64,000 nt of DNA from Streptomyces avicenniae (lineage in GTDB: Bacteria; Actinomycetota; Actinomycetes; Streptomycetales; Streptomycetaceae): the NCBI RefSeq assembly GCF_000719135.1, contig NZ_JOEK01000003.1, forward strand, positions 124,001-188,000, in the 5' to 3' direction. Positions 51,159 to 60,863 of the stretch are shown piece after piece. The position numbers were made by a program, and so were the translations under genes. Under the pieces are notes generated by a model. It worked only from the letters and a program-made list of their open reading frames with translations. It had not been told where the DNA came from and did not search any database. Every line of letters starts with the position of its first letter. Position 1 is the stretch's first letter.

Positions 51159-52136
51159 ATGACGGTCACCGGCACCACCGCCGCGCTCACGGCCACCGGG
51201 CTGCGGAAGTCCTACGGCGGCAAGGCCGCCGTGGACGGCATCGACCTGCACGTCCCCGAGGGCAGCGTCTACGCGCTCCTCGGCCCGAACGGCGCGGGCA
51301 AGACCACCACCGTCGGCATCCTCACGACCCTCACCCGCCCCGACGCGGGCAGCGCCACCATCGGCGGCCACGACCTGGCCCGCGACCAGGACGGCGTGCG
51401 CTCCGTCATCGGCGTCACCGGACAGTTCGCCGCCGTGGACCACCTGCTCACGGCGCGGGAGAACCTGATCCTGCTGGCCGACCTGCACCATCTCGGCCGC
51501 CACGAGGGCCGCCGCCGCGCCGACGCGCTGCTGGCAGGCCTCGACCTGGCCGAGGCCGCGCGCAATCCCGTCGCCACCTTCTCCGGCGGCATGCGCCGCA
51601 AGCTCGACCTCGCCATGACCCTGATCGGCGACCCACGCGTCCTCTTCCTGGACGAGCCGACCACCGGCCTCGACCCGCGAAGCCGCCGCACGATGTGGCG
51701 GATCATCCGGGAGCTGGTCGGCGGCCGGGGCGTGACGGTCGTCCTCACCACGCAGTACCTGGAGGAGGCCGACCGGCTGGCCGACCGCGTCGGCGTCCTC
51801 GACGGCGGACGCCTCGTCGCCGAGGGGACGCCCGACGAGCTGAAGCGCCGCGTCCCCGGCGGCCACATCCGGCTGCGCTTCGACGCCCAGGAGCAGTACG
51901 CCCGCGCCGTCGCCGTCTTCGGGGAGGCGGCCCGCCGTGACGACGCCGCGCTCCTCCTCGACATCCCCTGCGACGGCGGCATCACGGCCGTCCGCTCCGT
52001 CCTCGGCATCCTCGACGCCTCGGCGGTCGAGGCCACCGCGCTCACCGTCCACACCCCCGACCTGGACGACGTCTTCCTCGCCCTGACCGGGCGCCACGAC
52101 ACCCCGCCCGCCACGCCGGAGGAGAACGCCCGATGA
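51159..52136 (+). CDS. ABC exporter ATPase, DrrA (daunorubicin resistance) type
   Basis: 325 residues. Walker A GPNGAGKTT (about 45-53), Q-loop VTGQFAAVD, signature FSGGMRRKLDLAM (about 142), Walker B VLFLDEPTTGLD (about 160), H-loop VLTTQYLEEADRLAD, and the DrrA-type C-terminal extension. Pairs with the overlapping permease (ATGA) to form an exporter of drugs or lipids. AGAGGGGGA precedes the start. Confidence 0.92.
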   Translation: MTVTGTTAALTATGLRKSYGGKAAVDGIDLHVPEGSVYALLGPNGAGKTTTVGILTTLTRPDAGSATIGGHDLARDQDGVRSVIGVTGQFAAVDHLLTARENLILLADLHHLGRHEGRRRADALLAGLDLAEAARNPVATFSGGMRRKLDLAMTLIGDPRVLFLDEPTTGLDPRSRRTMWRIIRELVGGRGVTVVLTTQYLEEADRLADRVGVLDGGRLVAEGTPDELKRRVPGGHIRLRFDAQEQYARAVAVFGEAARRDDAALLLDIPCDGGITAVRSVLGILDASAVEATALTVHTPDLDDVFLALTGRHDTPPATPEENAR

Positions 52137-52936
52137 GCGCCCCGATCCTTGCGCCCGCCCTCGCCCCGTCCCATGTGCTCACCGACTCGCTCACCCTGAC
52201 GCGCCGCAACCTCCGCCACGCCCTGCGCTACCCCGCCATGACCACCGTCGTCGTCGGCATGCCGGTGCTGATGCTGCTCGTCTTCACCTACGCCTTCGGC
52301 GGCGCGCTCGGCGAGGGCATCGGGACGCGCGGCGCGTACATCGAGTACGTCGCCCCCGGCATCTTCCTGATGGCGGCGGCCTCGGGCGCCGTCGCCACGG
52401 CGGTCGGCCTGTGCATGGACATGACCGAGGGGATCGTCAACCGGTTCCGCACCCTGCGGATCTCCCGCGCCTCGATCATCGCCGGGCACGTCCTCGGCAC
52501 CACGCTCCAGACGCTCGTCAGCATCGCCCTGGTGATCGCCGTCGCGGTGGCCGTCGGCTTCCGGCCGGACGCCACGCCCGTCGAATGGCTCGCCGCCGCC
52601 GGGCTCCTCGCGTTCGTCGCGCTGGCGCTCAGCTGGGTCGGCGCCGCGATGGGCCTGGTCGCGCGCACCCCCGAGTCGGCGAGCAACGGGCCGCTGCCGC
52701 TCCAGTTCCTGCCGTTCCTCGGCAGCGCCGTCGTGCCCGCGGACTCCATGCCCGCGGCCACCCGGTGGTTCGCCGAGCACCAGCCGTTCACGCCGGTCAT
52801 CGAGACGCTCCGCGGCCTGCTGACGGGCACCGCGATCGGCACCGACGGCGCCGTCGCGCTCGCCTGGTGCGCGGGCCTGACGGTCGTCGGCCTGCTGTGG
52901 GCGCGCGTCGCCTTCGCACGGGCAGCCGCCCGCTGA
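52133..52936 (+). CDS. ABC-2 type permease, DrrB family
   Basis: 267 residues, six hydrophobic segments. ABC-2 pattern: RNLRHALRYPAMTTVVVGMP, ARTPESASNGPLPLQFLPFL and GSAVVPADSMPAATRWFAEH (about 205), the last being the typical DrrB periplasmic block. It forms the membrane channel for the ATPase encoded just before (4-base overlap). Confidence 0.92.
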   Translation: MSAPILAPALAPSHVLTDSLTLTRRNLRHALRYPAMTTVVVGMPVLMLLVFTYAFGGALGEGIGTRGAYIEYVAPGIFLMAAASGAVATAVGLCMDMTEGIVNRFRTLRISRASIIAGHVLGTTLQTLVSIALVIAVAVAVGFRPDATPVEWLAAAGLLAFVALALSWVGAAMGLVARTPESASNGPLPLQFLPFLGSAVVPADSMPAATRWFAEHQPFTPVIETLRGLLTGTAIGTDGAVALAWCAGLTVVGLLWARVAFARAAAR

Positions 52937-52946
52937 CGGCCCCCGC

Positions 52947-55352
52947 TCACTCCGGCAGCGCCGCCGCGCCCGTGATGCGGTGCAGCGGATACGTGCGGAC
53001 CTCGTCGGCCGTGTGGTCGAAGGCCGTGACGAAGCCGCCCTCCACCCGCACCGGCGTGAGCACGTGCTGCGCCGCGACGCCGTCCGCGCCGACGTACCCG
53101 ATGCGCACCGGCGTGCCCTTCCCGGCCGCCACGCGCAGGGCGCCCAGCGTCTCGGTCGCCGACGTGCGCGGGGCGGGGCCCCCGGGGTCCGCGACCGTGG
53201 CGGGCAGCCTGCCGCCCACCGGACGGGGGCCGTCCCCCGCCGCGTGGTCCCCGGCGCGGATCGCCCGTACGGCCGCCGTGAGCAGCGTGTCGTCGGCGCG
53301 CGGCGGGCTGTCGGGGGCCGGTTCCGGCGCGCTGCGCGGCGGGGTGCGGCGCGGCTCGGTGGACAGGGCGACGACCGTGCCGTCCGTGCCCTCGGCCGCC
53401 GGGGCGAAGCCCAGCTCCCGCAGGCGCGTCAGGAGGAGGTCGGGCGGCGTGGGGGTGACCAGCACGCTCGGCGCGATGCGGCGCAGCCGCAGCGGTTCCG
53501 AGCGCCGGTCGGCGAGCAGCTGGGTGAGGACGGCGTCGTCCTCGCAGCAGATGTATCCGGACGCCGCGCCGACCCGCAGCTGGCCGTGACGCCTGGCCAC
53601 GTCGTCCACGAGGTAGGACAGCGGCTGCGGCACGGGGGTGCGGGAGCGTTCGGCGAGGAACGCGTGCAGCTCGCCCGCCGTCCGGCCCGAGTCGAGCGCG
53701 CGGCGCACCGAGGCGGTCGTGAAGCGGTAGACGGTGGCGCCGCCGGTGGACTCGACGTCGGCCAGCACCGCCATCACCTGCCGTACGTCGCGCCGCAGCG
53801 GCCCGGGGGCGACGGCCGTCAGGTCGGCCTGGAGGAGGAAGTGGTCCAGCGGCTCGGGCAGCAGCGGGGCCAGCAGGACGGCCGCCGCCTCGGTGTCGGG
53901 CGTGTCGCCCAGCAGGGGCCGGACGAAACCGGCCAGCGCGCCGCGCCCGGTGACGCCGAGCCGTTCCGCCTCGGTGAACGCCGCCTCGCTCAGCAGCGCC
54001 CGCGTCTCGGCGGGACAGCGCCGCGGCAGCTCCCAGCGCACGCGTTCCGCCATCGCCTCGGGCGCCGGGGCCGTGCCCGGCTCGACGGACGCGAGCAGGG
54101 CGAGGACCCGGCGGCGCAGCGCCACGGCCGGGCCACGGTCGAGCCCGGGGCCGAGCGCGGTGAGCGGGCGGCCCTTGGAGTCACGGCCCCCGACGAGCCC
54201 GGGGACGCGTGTCCCGGCCAGCCAGGCGGTGACCAGCAGCAGCCAGCGCCACTGCGACGGGGCGGCGAGCCAGCGGTCGTACGCGGGGGTCGGCGCGTAC
54301 CGTTCGTCGGCCTGGCCGTCGGAGGCCAGCAGCCCGGCGGCGTAGGCCAGTTCGACCCAGAAGGCCGCCTCGGGCTCGGGGACGTCGAGCACGACGGCCG
54401 TCCGCTTCAGGTCGCGCACGCCCAGGCCACCGGCCCGCAGCACGGGCGGCCCCTCGCGCTCCCACTCGCTGAGCAGTTCCTCGACGACCGTCAGCGCCGT
54501 GTACGCGGCACCGGCCGCCGTGGCGTCCGTGACGCCGGGTCCTGGCGTGGCGCGCGGGGTCAGGGGCGGCGGCTCGGGCGACAGGACGCGGTGGGCACGG
54601 CCGCCGCGCAGCTGGAGCGCCACCTCGCGGGGCAGCACCACGGTGCCGGGGGAGGTGGGCATCAGCAGGCCGCGGTCCAGCAGCCAGCGCAGATGCGGGG
54701 CGGGCTGCGCGGAGATCTCGCCGTACGGCGGCCCCCACGTCAGCCGGTCGAGGACGGCCTGCGACCCGTCGGGGGCGTCGGCGAGCAGGGCGGCGAGCCG
54801 GTCGGCGTCCCGGAACAGGCCGGTGAGCGCGGTCAGGGCGCTGACGGGGTCGTGCGTGCCGGGGAGTCCGGCGTGCAGCAGGAGTTCCTGGATGCGGCGC
54901 GGGGAGATGCCGTTGGCCGTCTCCGCGAGGGTCGGGCCGAGGCCGGTGGCGCTGGGGCGCGCGGCGGTGGGCGCCAGCAGCTCCTGCGCCGTCCGCACGA
55001 GCCGCAGGCCGTCGGGTCGCCCCCACAGCACCGCGCGCGCACGGAGCGTCGCGACGGCGGCCGGTACCTTCTCCTCGCCGCCGGGCAGCAGCGCCGTCAG
55101 GTTCTCGACGGGGCAGGGCTGCGGGGCGACGGCGAGTGCCTCGGCCGTCTGGAGCGTGAAGGTGTCCAGGCGTTCCAGCACGCGCAGGACGGACGCGCGG
55201 GCGCCCGCGCGGGTGGCCAGCTGTGACAGGTCGCCGGGGAGCGGGGAGAGCAGGTCGGCGCGTGTCCGCAGCAGCCCGGCGAGTTCCGCGTCCGAGCGGG
55301 CGCGCAGCTCGTCGGCGAGGGTGCGGGGCGGGACTGTGGACGGAGCGGTCAT
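52947..55352 (-). CDS. Helicase_C_3 protein, XPB partner (Rv0862c-like)
   Basis: 801 residues. N-terminal region LADELRARSDAELAGLLRTR (about 10-29) and many helix-turn-helix-like repeats (VLRVLERLDTFTLQTAEALA), with a C-terminal Helicase_C_3-type domain (about 560-720: LLQADLTAVAPGPL, YICCEDDAVLTQLLADRRS) and WYL-like end (VRIGYVGADGVAAQHVLTPV, about 740-800). It has no Walker motifs. In mycobacteria the homologue is next to XPB; here a 4.5-kb block separates them. Start preceded by a G-rich ribosome site. Confidence 0.8.
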   Translation of the reverse strand: MTAPSTVPPRTLADELRARSDAELAGLLRTRADLLSPLPGDLSQLATRAGARASVLRVLERLDTFTLQTAEALAVAPQPCPVENLTALLPGGEEKVPAAVATLRARAVLWGRPDGLRLVRTAQELLAPTAARPSATGLGPTLAETANGISPRRIQELLLHAGLPGTHDPVSALTALTGLFRDADRLAALLADAPDGSQAVLDRLTWGPPYGEISAQPAPHLRWLLDRGLLMPTSPGTVVLPREVALQLRGGRAHRVLSPEPPPLTPRATPGPGVTDATAAGAAYTALTVVEELLSEWEREGPPVLRAGGLGVRDLKRTAVVLDVPEPEAAFWVELAYAAGLLASDGQADERYAPTPAYDRWLAAPSQWRWLLLVTAWLAGTRVPGLVGGRDSKGRPLTALGPGLDRGPAVALRRRVLALLASVEPGTAPAPEAMAERVRWELPRRCPAETRALLSEAAFTEAERLGVTGRGALAGFVRPLLGDTPDTEAAAVLLAPLLPEPLDHFLLQADLTAVAPGPLRRDVRQVMAVLADVESTGGATVYRFTTASVRRALDSGRTAGELHAFLAERSRTPVPQPLSYLVDDVARRHGQLRVGAASGYICCEDDAVLTQLLADRRSEPLRLRRIAPSVLVTPTPPDLLLTRLRELGFAPAAEGTDGTVVALSTEPRRTPPRSAPEPAPDSPPRADDTLLTAAVRAIRAGDHAAGDGPRPVGGRLPATVADPGGPAPRTSATETLGALRVAAGKGTPVRIGYVGADGVAAQHVLTPVRVEGGFVTAFDHTADEVRTYPLHRITGAAALPE

Positions 55353-55669
55353 CCCCCCCACGCTACCCGCACCGCACGCGCGTGGCACCGGTCGGACGTC
55401 ACTCTCGGCGACAACTTCCGGTAAAGAGCCCGCCGCACGCGGGCCCGCGCGGTCGCGCGCCCCGGCGCCACCCGGCCGTACCCGCCCCGCGCGTCCGTGC
55501 CGGTCCTGCCGTGCGGCCGGGCGTGGCCCGCCCCGGTGGCCCCGCGTGCCACGGGGATAACGTTGCGCCACCGGGGATGCGTACGCGTGAGCGGCTCCGT
55601 AGGCAAGTGGACTCAGGGGGTGACCGGGCGGCAGACTCGTCCCACGTGACGGAAAGGACCGGATGACCG
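55353..55669. other. Gene-free gap with a nested hairpin
   Basis: 317 bases without a gene, between divergently read genes. It contains CCCCGGTGGC (55531-55540) and the perfect partner GCCACCGGGG (55567-55576); inside them CCCG/CGGG pairing is also possible. It could be a leader structure or operator of the DUF5753 regulator gene. Confidence 0.6.
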
Positions 55670-56527
55670 ATGCCGCCGAGGGAGAGCCCGACCGCCCGAC
55701 AGGTGCGCCTGGGAACGGAGTTGCGCCGTCTGCGCGAACGGGCCGGGAGAACGGCGCGTGAGGCCGCCGCCATGCTCGGCACGGATCAGGGGAAGATCAG
55801 CCACATAGAGTCGGGCCGCATCGGCGTCAGCGAGGAGCGCATCCGCCGTCTGACCGGCTTCTACGAGTGCGGCGACGAGGAGTTGGTCGGCGCGCTGTGC
55901 GCCATCGCCCGCGAGCACCGGGGCCAGTTCTGGTGGGACGAGTACCGGGGCATCCTTGCACCGCTGTGGATGGACATGTGCGAGCTGGAGCACCATGCCG
56001 TCTCGATGCGCATATTCCACACCGTCTCGGTGCCGGGGCTGCTCCAGAGCGAGGAGTACGCGCGGGCCCTGTTCACCGGGGCCCTGGTCGAACTGCCCCC
56101 GGAGGAGGTCGAGCTGCGCACGCGGCACCGGATGCGGCGCAAGGTCGTGCTGGAGCGGGCGCACCCGCCGCCGTTCGACGTCTTCCTGCACGAGGCGGCG
56201 CTGCGGATGCGGATCGGCGGCCGTCAGGTGATGCGGCGGCAGCTCGACCAGCTCATGGCCGACGCCGAGCGGCCCCACATCACGCTGCGCGTCGTCCCGT
56301 TCACCAACGAGAACTACTTCGAGGCCATCCAGCCCGTGCTGTACGCGGACGGTGTCGTGCCTCAGCTGGACACCGTGCAGGTGGACGCGGCCACCGGCGG
56401 GGGCTCGTTCATCGACACCGAGGCGCAACTGGAGCGCTACCGGCTCTTCTTCGGCCGCTGCGAGAAGTTCTCGCTCGATCCGGGCGAGTCCAGGCAGCTC
56501 ATCCACCACATCGCCCGCGAGCTGTGA
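55670..56527 (+). CDS. XRE/DUF5753 regulator (BldB/WhiJ-system type), orphan
   Basis: 285 residues. N-terminal XRE domain (about 10-65: LRRLRERAGRTAREAAAMLG, TDQGKISHIESGRIGVSEER) plus the DUF5753 domain (about 90-280: MRIFHTVSVPGLLQSEEYAR, FDVFLHEAALRMRIGG, FIDTEAQLERYRLFF). In Streptomyces such genes normally sit beside a small DUF397 gene forming a WhiJ/AbaA-like pair; none follows here, the next gene being pstB on the other strand. The DUF6879 protein at 12429 is the only related partner type in the window. Confidence 0.88.
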   Translation: MPPRESPTARQVRLGTELRRLRERAGRTAREAAAMLGTDQGKISHIESGRIGVSEERIRRLTGFYECGDEELVGALCAIAREHRGQFWWDEYRGILAPLWMDMCELEHHAVSMRIFHTVSVPGLLQSEEYARALFTGALVELPPEEVELRTRHRMRRKVVLERAHPPPFDVFLHEAALRMRIGGRQVMRRQLDQLMADAERPHITLRVVPFTNENYFEAIQPVLYADGVVPQLDTVQVDAATGGGSFIDTEAQLERYRLFFGRCEKFSLDPGESRQLIHHIAREL

Positions 56528-56574
56528 CGCGCCGGGCGGGACCGGCGCGGCGAACGGGCCGCCCCGGCGCGTGG

Positions 56575-56597
56575 CCGGGCCGGGGCAGCCGGCCCGG
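56575..56597 (-). terminator. Terminator of the pst operon
   Basis: Perfect 9-bp stem CCGGGCCGG (56575-56583) with CCGGCCCGG (56589-56597), loop GGCAG, directly adjoining the pstB stop at 56598. May also end transcription from the DUF5753 gene. Confidence 0.8.
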
Positions 56598-57377
56598 TCA
56601 GCCGAAGCGGCCCGAGATGTAGTCCTCGGTGGCCTGGTTGCTCGGCGTGGAGAAGATCTTCGTCGTCTCGTCGATCTCCACGAGGCCGCCGGGCTCGCCG
56701 ACCGCCCGCAGGTTGAAGAAGCCCGTGACGTCGCTGACCCGCGCGGCCTGCTGCATGTTGTGGGTCACGATGACGATCGTGTACTGCTCCTTCAGCTCCA
56801 GCATCAGGTCCTCGATGGCCTGGGTGGAGATCGGGTCGAGCGCCGAGCACGGCTCGTCCATGAGCAGGACGTCCGGCTGCACGGCTATCGCGCGGGCTAT
56901 GCACAGCCGCTGCTGCTGGCCGCCCGACAGGCCGGAACCCGGCCGGTTCAGCCGGTCCTTGACCTCTTCCCACAGGTTCGCGGAGCGCAGGGACCGCTCC
57001 ACCAGGGCGTCGAGGTCGGCGCGCTTCATCCGCTTGCTGTTGAGCCGGACGCCCGCCACCACGTTGTCGTAGATCGACATGGTGGGGAACGGGTTCGGCC
57101 GCTGGAACACCATGCCGATGTGCCGCCGGACGTTGACCGGGTCCACGTTCGCGCCGTACAGGTCCTCGTTGTCCATGAGGACCTTGCCCTCGACCCGCGC
57201 GTTCGGCACCAGTTCGTGCATGCGGTTGAGCGTGCGCAGGAAGGTGGACTTGCCGCAGCCCGACGGGCCGATCAGCGCGGTCACCGACCGCGGCTCGATC
57301 GTCATCGACACGCCCTGCACGGCGAGGAACTTGTCGTAGTAGATGTCGAGGCCCTTGACCTCGATGCGCTTGGCCAC
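56598..57377 (-). CDS. pstB: Phosphate ABC importer ATPase PstB
   Basis: 259 residues. Walker [18 protein letters not shown] (about 33-49), Q-loop VFQRPNPFP, signature [14 protein letters not shown] (about 149), Walker [18 protein letters not shown]-loop VTHNMQQA. Drives PstSCA phosphate uptake. GTG start (GTGGCCAAGCGC). Last gene of the operon, 44 bases after pstA. Confidence 0.97.
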   Translation of the reverse strand: MAKRIEVKGLDIYYDKFLAVQGVSMTIEPRSVTALIGPSGCGKSTFLRTLNRMHELVPNARVEGKVLMDNEDLYGANVDPVNVRRHIGMVFQRPNPFPTMSIYDNVVAGVRLNSKRMKRADLDALVERSLRSANLWEEVKDRLNRPGSGLSGGQQQRLCIARAIAVQPDVLLMDEPCSALDPISTQAIEDLMLELKEQYTIVIVTHNMQQAARVSDVTGFFNLRAVGEPGGLVEIDETTKIFSTPSNQATEDYISGRFG

Positions 57378-57421
57378 AGTGCTTCGCTTTCTTCGTCCGG
57401 GGTTCCGGGGGGCGGCGGCCG

Positions 57422-58555
57422 TCAGCCGCGGGTCTTGGGGGCGAACAGCCGGGAGATCAGCCGCGCTCCCAGGTTGAGGACCATCACGATGAGGATCAGC
57501 AGCAGCGCGGCGGACCAGGCCCGGTCGAAGTACGCCTCACGGGGGATGCCCGGCGTGGCGTACTGGCTGAACGAGAAGACCGACAGGGTCGCCATCCGGC
57601 CGTCGAACGGGTCGAAGTTGTCGCTGGTGGTGATGCCGACCGTGATGAGCAGCGGCGCCGTCTCGCCGATGACACGGGCGATCGCCAGCGTCACACCGGT
57701 CGCGATGCCCGCGATCGCGGTGGGCAGGACGACCTTCACGATCGTCCGCCACTTCGGGACGGCCAGCGCGTACGACGCCTCGCGCAGCTCGTTCGGCACC
57801 AGCTTGAGCATCTCCTCGGTGGAGCGCACCACGATGGGGATCATGAGGATGCTCAGCGCGACCGAGCCCATGAAGCCCATGCGGACGCCTGGACCGTAGA
57901 ACAGCTCGAAGAGCGCGTAGGCGAACAGGCCCGCCACGATCGAGGGGATGCCGGTCATGACGTCCACGAAGAACGTGATCGCCCGCGCCAGCGCGCCGCG
58001 CCCGTACTCGACCAGGTAGATGGCGGTGAGCATGCCGACCGGCACGGAGATCAGCGCGGCGAGCGCCGTGATGATCAGCGTGCCGAAGATGGCGTGGTTG
58101 ACGCCGCCGCCCTCACCGACGACGCCGCGCATCGAGTAGCTGAAGAACTCCGTGTCGAAGCGTGCGAGGCCGCGGTCCACCACGGTCCACACGACCGACG
58201 CCAGCGGCACCAGCGCGACGAGGAACGCCGAGCTGACCACCGCCGTCACGAACCGGTCGAACGCCCGGCGCGTGCCCTCGACCGAGCGCGACCACAGGTA
58301 GATCACGACCGTGTACGCCACGGCGGCGAGGACGGCGCCCCACGTCGCGCCGAGACCGGCCGCGAACAGGGCCGCGCCGAGACCGACGGCGCCCAGCAGC
58401 ACCAGACGGGCCGCGTGCCGGGGGAGGCTGCCCCGCGTCAGCGGGACGGCGGCGAGCGTCACCGTCTGCGGCCCCGGGTCCTCGTGGGCCGGGAGGCGGT
58501 CCGTGTCGAGCGACTCGGCGGGGCCCGTGGCGGGGTTGGTGGGAGGGGTGCTCAT
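57422..58555 (-). CDS. pstA: Phosphate ABC importer permease PstA
   Basis: 377 residues. Long N-terminal extension with two extra hydrophobic segments (about 55-100), then the PstA core of six helices: [20 protein letters not shown] (about 145), [20 protein letters not shown] and the ABC-coupling [20 protein letters not shown] (about 270). Start ATG shares its A with the pstC TGA, a 1-base overlap, so it is translationally coupled. Confidence 0.95.
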   Translation of the reverse strand: MSTPPTNPATGPAESLDTDRLPAHEDPGPQTVTLAAVPLTRGSLPRHAARLVLLGAVGLGAALFAAGLGATWGAVLAAVAYTVVIYLWSRSVEGTRRAFDRFVTAVVSSAFLVALVPLASVVWTVVDRGLARFDTEFFSYSMRGVVGEGGGVNHAIFGTLIITALAALISVPVGMLTAIYLVEYGRGALARAITFFVDVMTGIPSIVAGLFAYALFELFYGPGVRMGFMGSVALSILMIPIVVRSTEEMLKLVPNELREASYALAVPKWRTIVKVVLPTAIAGIATGVTLAIARVIGETAPLLITVGITTSDNFDPFDGRMATLSVFSFSQYATPGIPREAYFDRAWSAALLLILIVMVLNLGARLISRLFAPKTRG

Positions 58556-59499
58556 CAGTTGGCTCCCGAGAAGTCGCGGCGCCGGTTGATCACCGCACGG
58601 GCGCCCATGTTGACGAAGAGCGTGACGGCGAAGAGGACGAGACCCGAGGCGATCAGGACGTTGATGTCCAGTCCTGAGGACTCGGGGAAGCGCAGCGCGA
58701 TGTTCGCCGCGATCGACGACGGGTTGCCCGAGCCGATGATGTTGAACGTGACGCCCGCGGAACCGGACAGCACGATCGCCACCGCCATCGTCTCGCCGAG
58801 CGCCCGCCCGAGGCCGAGCATCGCGCCGCCGATGATCGCGGAGCGGCCGAACGGCAGCACCGCCATGCGGATCATCTCCCAGCGGGTCGCGCCCAGCGCG
58901 AGCGACGCCTCCTCGTGCAGCCGCGGCGTCTGGAGGAACGCCTCGCGCACCACGGCGGTGGTGATCGGCAGGATCATCACCGCGAGCACCATCGACGCCA
59001 CGAGCATCGTGCGGCCGGTGGCGGACGCCGGGCCCTCGAACAGCGGGATGAAGCCCAGGTTGTCGGCGAGCCACTGCGTCGGTTCCACGGTGAGCGGCGC
59101 CAGTTCGGCCGCGCCCCACAGGCCGAAGATGATGCTCGGCACGGCCGCGAGCAGGTCGATCAGGTAGCCGAGCGTCACGGCGACGCGGCGCGGCGCGTAG
59201 TGCGAGATGAACAGCGCGATCGCCACGGCGAACGGCGTGGCGATCAGGAGGGCGAACGTCGCGGATATGAGCGTGCCGAACAGCAGGGGCCAGACGTACA
59301 GGACGAGGCCCTCGCCGTCCGGCATCTCCTCGTCCGACGCCCACAGGGCCGGCCATGCCTCGATGACCAGGAAGGCCGCGACCCCGGCCAGGATCGCGAG
59401 GATCGTGATCCCTGCCCCGGTGGAGGCTCCGGCGAAGACACGGTCGCCCGGCCGCTGCACCGTCCCGCGCCTGGGTGTCTTCTCGGTGGTGGAGGGCAC
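58555..59499 (-). CDS. pstC: Phosphate ABC importer permease PstC
   Basis: 314 residues, six helices: GAGITILAILAGVAAFLVIE, LPSIIFGLWG-type loop (AVPSIIFGLWGAAELAPL), coupling helix HEEASLALGATRWEMIRMAV (about 195). GTG start with AAAGGGA 8 bases upstream. Forms the channel with PstA. It begins after a strong hairpin that follows pstS. Confidence 0.95.
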   Translation of the reverse strand: MPSTTEKTPRRGTVQRPGDRVFAGASTGAGITILAILAGVAAFLVIEAWPALWASDEEMPDGEGLVLYVWPLLFGTLISATFALLIATPFAVAIALFISHYAPRRVAVTLGYLIDLLAAVPSIIFGLWGAAELAPLTVEPTQWLADNLGFIPLFEGPASATGRTMLVASMVLAVMILPITTAVVREAFLQTPRLHEEASLALGATRWEMIRMAVLPFGRSAIIGGAMLGLGRALGETMAVAIVLSGSAGVTFNIIGSGNPSSIAANIALRFPESSGLDINVLIASGLVLFAVTLFVNMGARAVINRRRDFSGAN

Positions 59500-59573
59500 T
59501 GTCTTGTCCCTTTCTCGTGCGGGAGTCCGTCAGGCCGTCCGCCGGGCCGTGCGGCCGGGCGGGCGGCGGAACG

Positions 59574-59620
59574 CGGCAGGCCCGGCCCGCCCCCGGGCGG
59601 GTGGCGGGCCGGACCTGCCG
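59574..59620 (-). terminator. Attenuating hairpin between pstS and pstC
   Basis: CGGCAGG (59574-59580) with CCTGCCG (59614-59620) and CCGGCCCGCC (59582-59591) with GGCGGGCCGG (59603-59612): 17 pairs with one C/A mismatch, loop of 11. Begins 13 bases after the pstS stop; likely a partial terminator or 3'-end stabiliser that gives more PstS than PstCAB. Confidence 0.75.
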
Positions 59621-59633
59621 ACCGTGCGCGGAC

Positions 59634-60761
59634 TCAGGCCGCGGAACCGATGGCGTCCACGGCGGCCTGGAACTGCTGGCTCAGGTCGGCGGACAGCGGC
59701 GCGGAACCGGCCGTGTCGGCGGCGGCCTGCTGGCCCTCCGGGCTCAGGATGTAGTTGAAGTAGCCCTGCACGAGGTCGGCGGTGGCGGCGTCGTCGTACG
59801 CGGCGCAGGCCAGGCCGTAGGAGACGAGGACGATCGGGTAGGTCCCGGCCTCGGTCGTCTCACGGGCGAGGTCGAAGGCGAAGTCGTGCTCGCCGCGGCC
59901 CTCGGCGCGCTCGGAGACCTCAAGGACCGCCGCGGCGGCCTCGGGGGAGTACTCGGTGAACTGGTCGCCGACACCGACGTGCACGGTGCCGAGGCCGCTC
60001 GCCTGGCTGGCGTCGGCGTAGCCGATGGTGCCCTCGCCGCTGGTGACGGCCTGGACGACACCCGAGGTGCCCTGCGCGGCCTCGCCACCCTCGACCGGCC
60101 ACACGTCGCTGGCCTCGTGCGGCCACGCGTCGGGGGCCACGGCCGCCAGGTAGTCGGTGAAGTTCTCGGTGGTGCCGGAGTCGTCGGCGCGGTTGACCGG
60201 CGTGATCGCGGTGTCCGGCAGCTCGACCTCCGGGTTGTCGGCGGCGATCGCGTCGTCGTTCCAGGTGGTGATCTGCTGGTTGAAGATGCCCGCGATGGTC
60301 TCGGCGCTCAGGTTCAGCGACTCCACGCCCGGCAGGTTGAAGATCACGGCGATCGGCGAGACGTAGATCGGCAGCTCGACGACCTCGCCGCCGCAGCGCT
60401 CGTTGGCGGCGGCCAGCTCCTCCTCGTCGAGGTACGCGTCCGAGCCCGCGAAGGCGACGCCACCCGCGATGAACTGCTCACGGCCCGCGCCGGAACCGGC
60501 CGGGTCGTAGGTGACGGTGACGTCCGGGTTGGCGTCCTGGAAGCCGGCCATCCACGCCTGCTGCGCCGCGTCCTGCGAGCTGGCGCCCGCACCGGCGAGG
60601 CTGCCGGACAGTTCCGACGCGGGGCTGCCGCTGTCGCCGCCGCTGGTCCCGCCGCTGCTGCCGCCGCTCCCCTCGTCCTCGTTCTCGCTGCTGCACGCCG
60701 TGACCAGGGCCAGGGCGGATACCACGGCTATCGCGGCGGTTCGGGCGCGCCAGTTGCGCAT
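59634..60761 (-). CDS. pstS: Phosphate-binding lipoprotein PstS
   Basis: 375 residues. Lipoprotein signal MRNWRARTAAIAVVSALALV with lipobox VTAC (Cys23), then a Gly/Ser linker (GGSSGGTSGG). Phosphate-binding blocks: LAGAGASSQDAAQQAWMAGF, NRADDSGTTENFTDYL (about 191) and SGEGTIGYADAS (about 243). Captures phosphate outside the cell. GAGGAG lies about 8 bases before the ATG. A Pho box lies about 100 bases upstream. Confidence 0.95.
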   Translation of the reverse strand: MRNWRARTAAIAVVSALALVTACSSENEDEGSGGSSGGTSGGDSGSPASELSGSLAGAGASSQDAAQQAWMAGFQDANPDVTVTYDPAGSGAGREQFIAGGVAFAGSDAYLDEEELAAANERCGGEVVELPIYVSPIAVIFNLPGVESLNLSAETIAGIFNQQITTWNDDAIAADNPEVELPDTAITPVNRADDSGTTENFTDYLAAVAPDAWPHEASDVWPVEGGEAAQGTSGVVQAVTSGEGTIGYADASQASGLGTVHVGVGDQFTEYSPEAAAAVLEVSERAEGRGEHDFAFDLARETTEAGTYPIVLVSYGLACAAYDDAATADLVQGYFNYILSPEGQQAAADTAGSAPLSADLSQQFQAAVDAIGSAA

Positions 60762-60863
60762 GGCCTTTGCTCCTCGTTCGTCCCCGGCCGACGGCCGGGA
60801 TCATGGTGATGTCTTGACGGTGTCGAGGAGAACGTAAGAGCGGCCAGCGAAGCAGTGAGGGCC

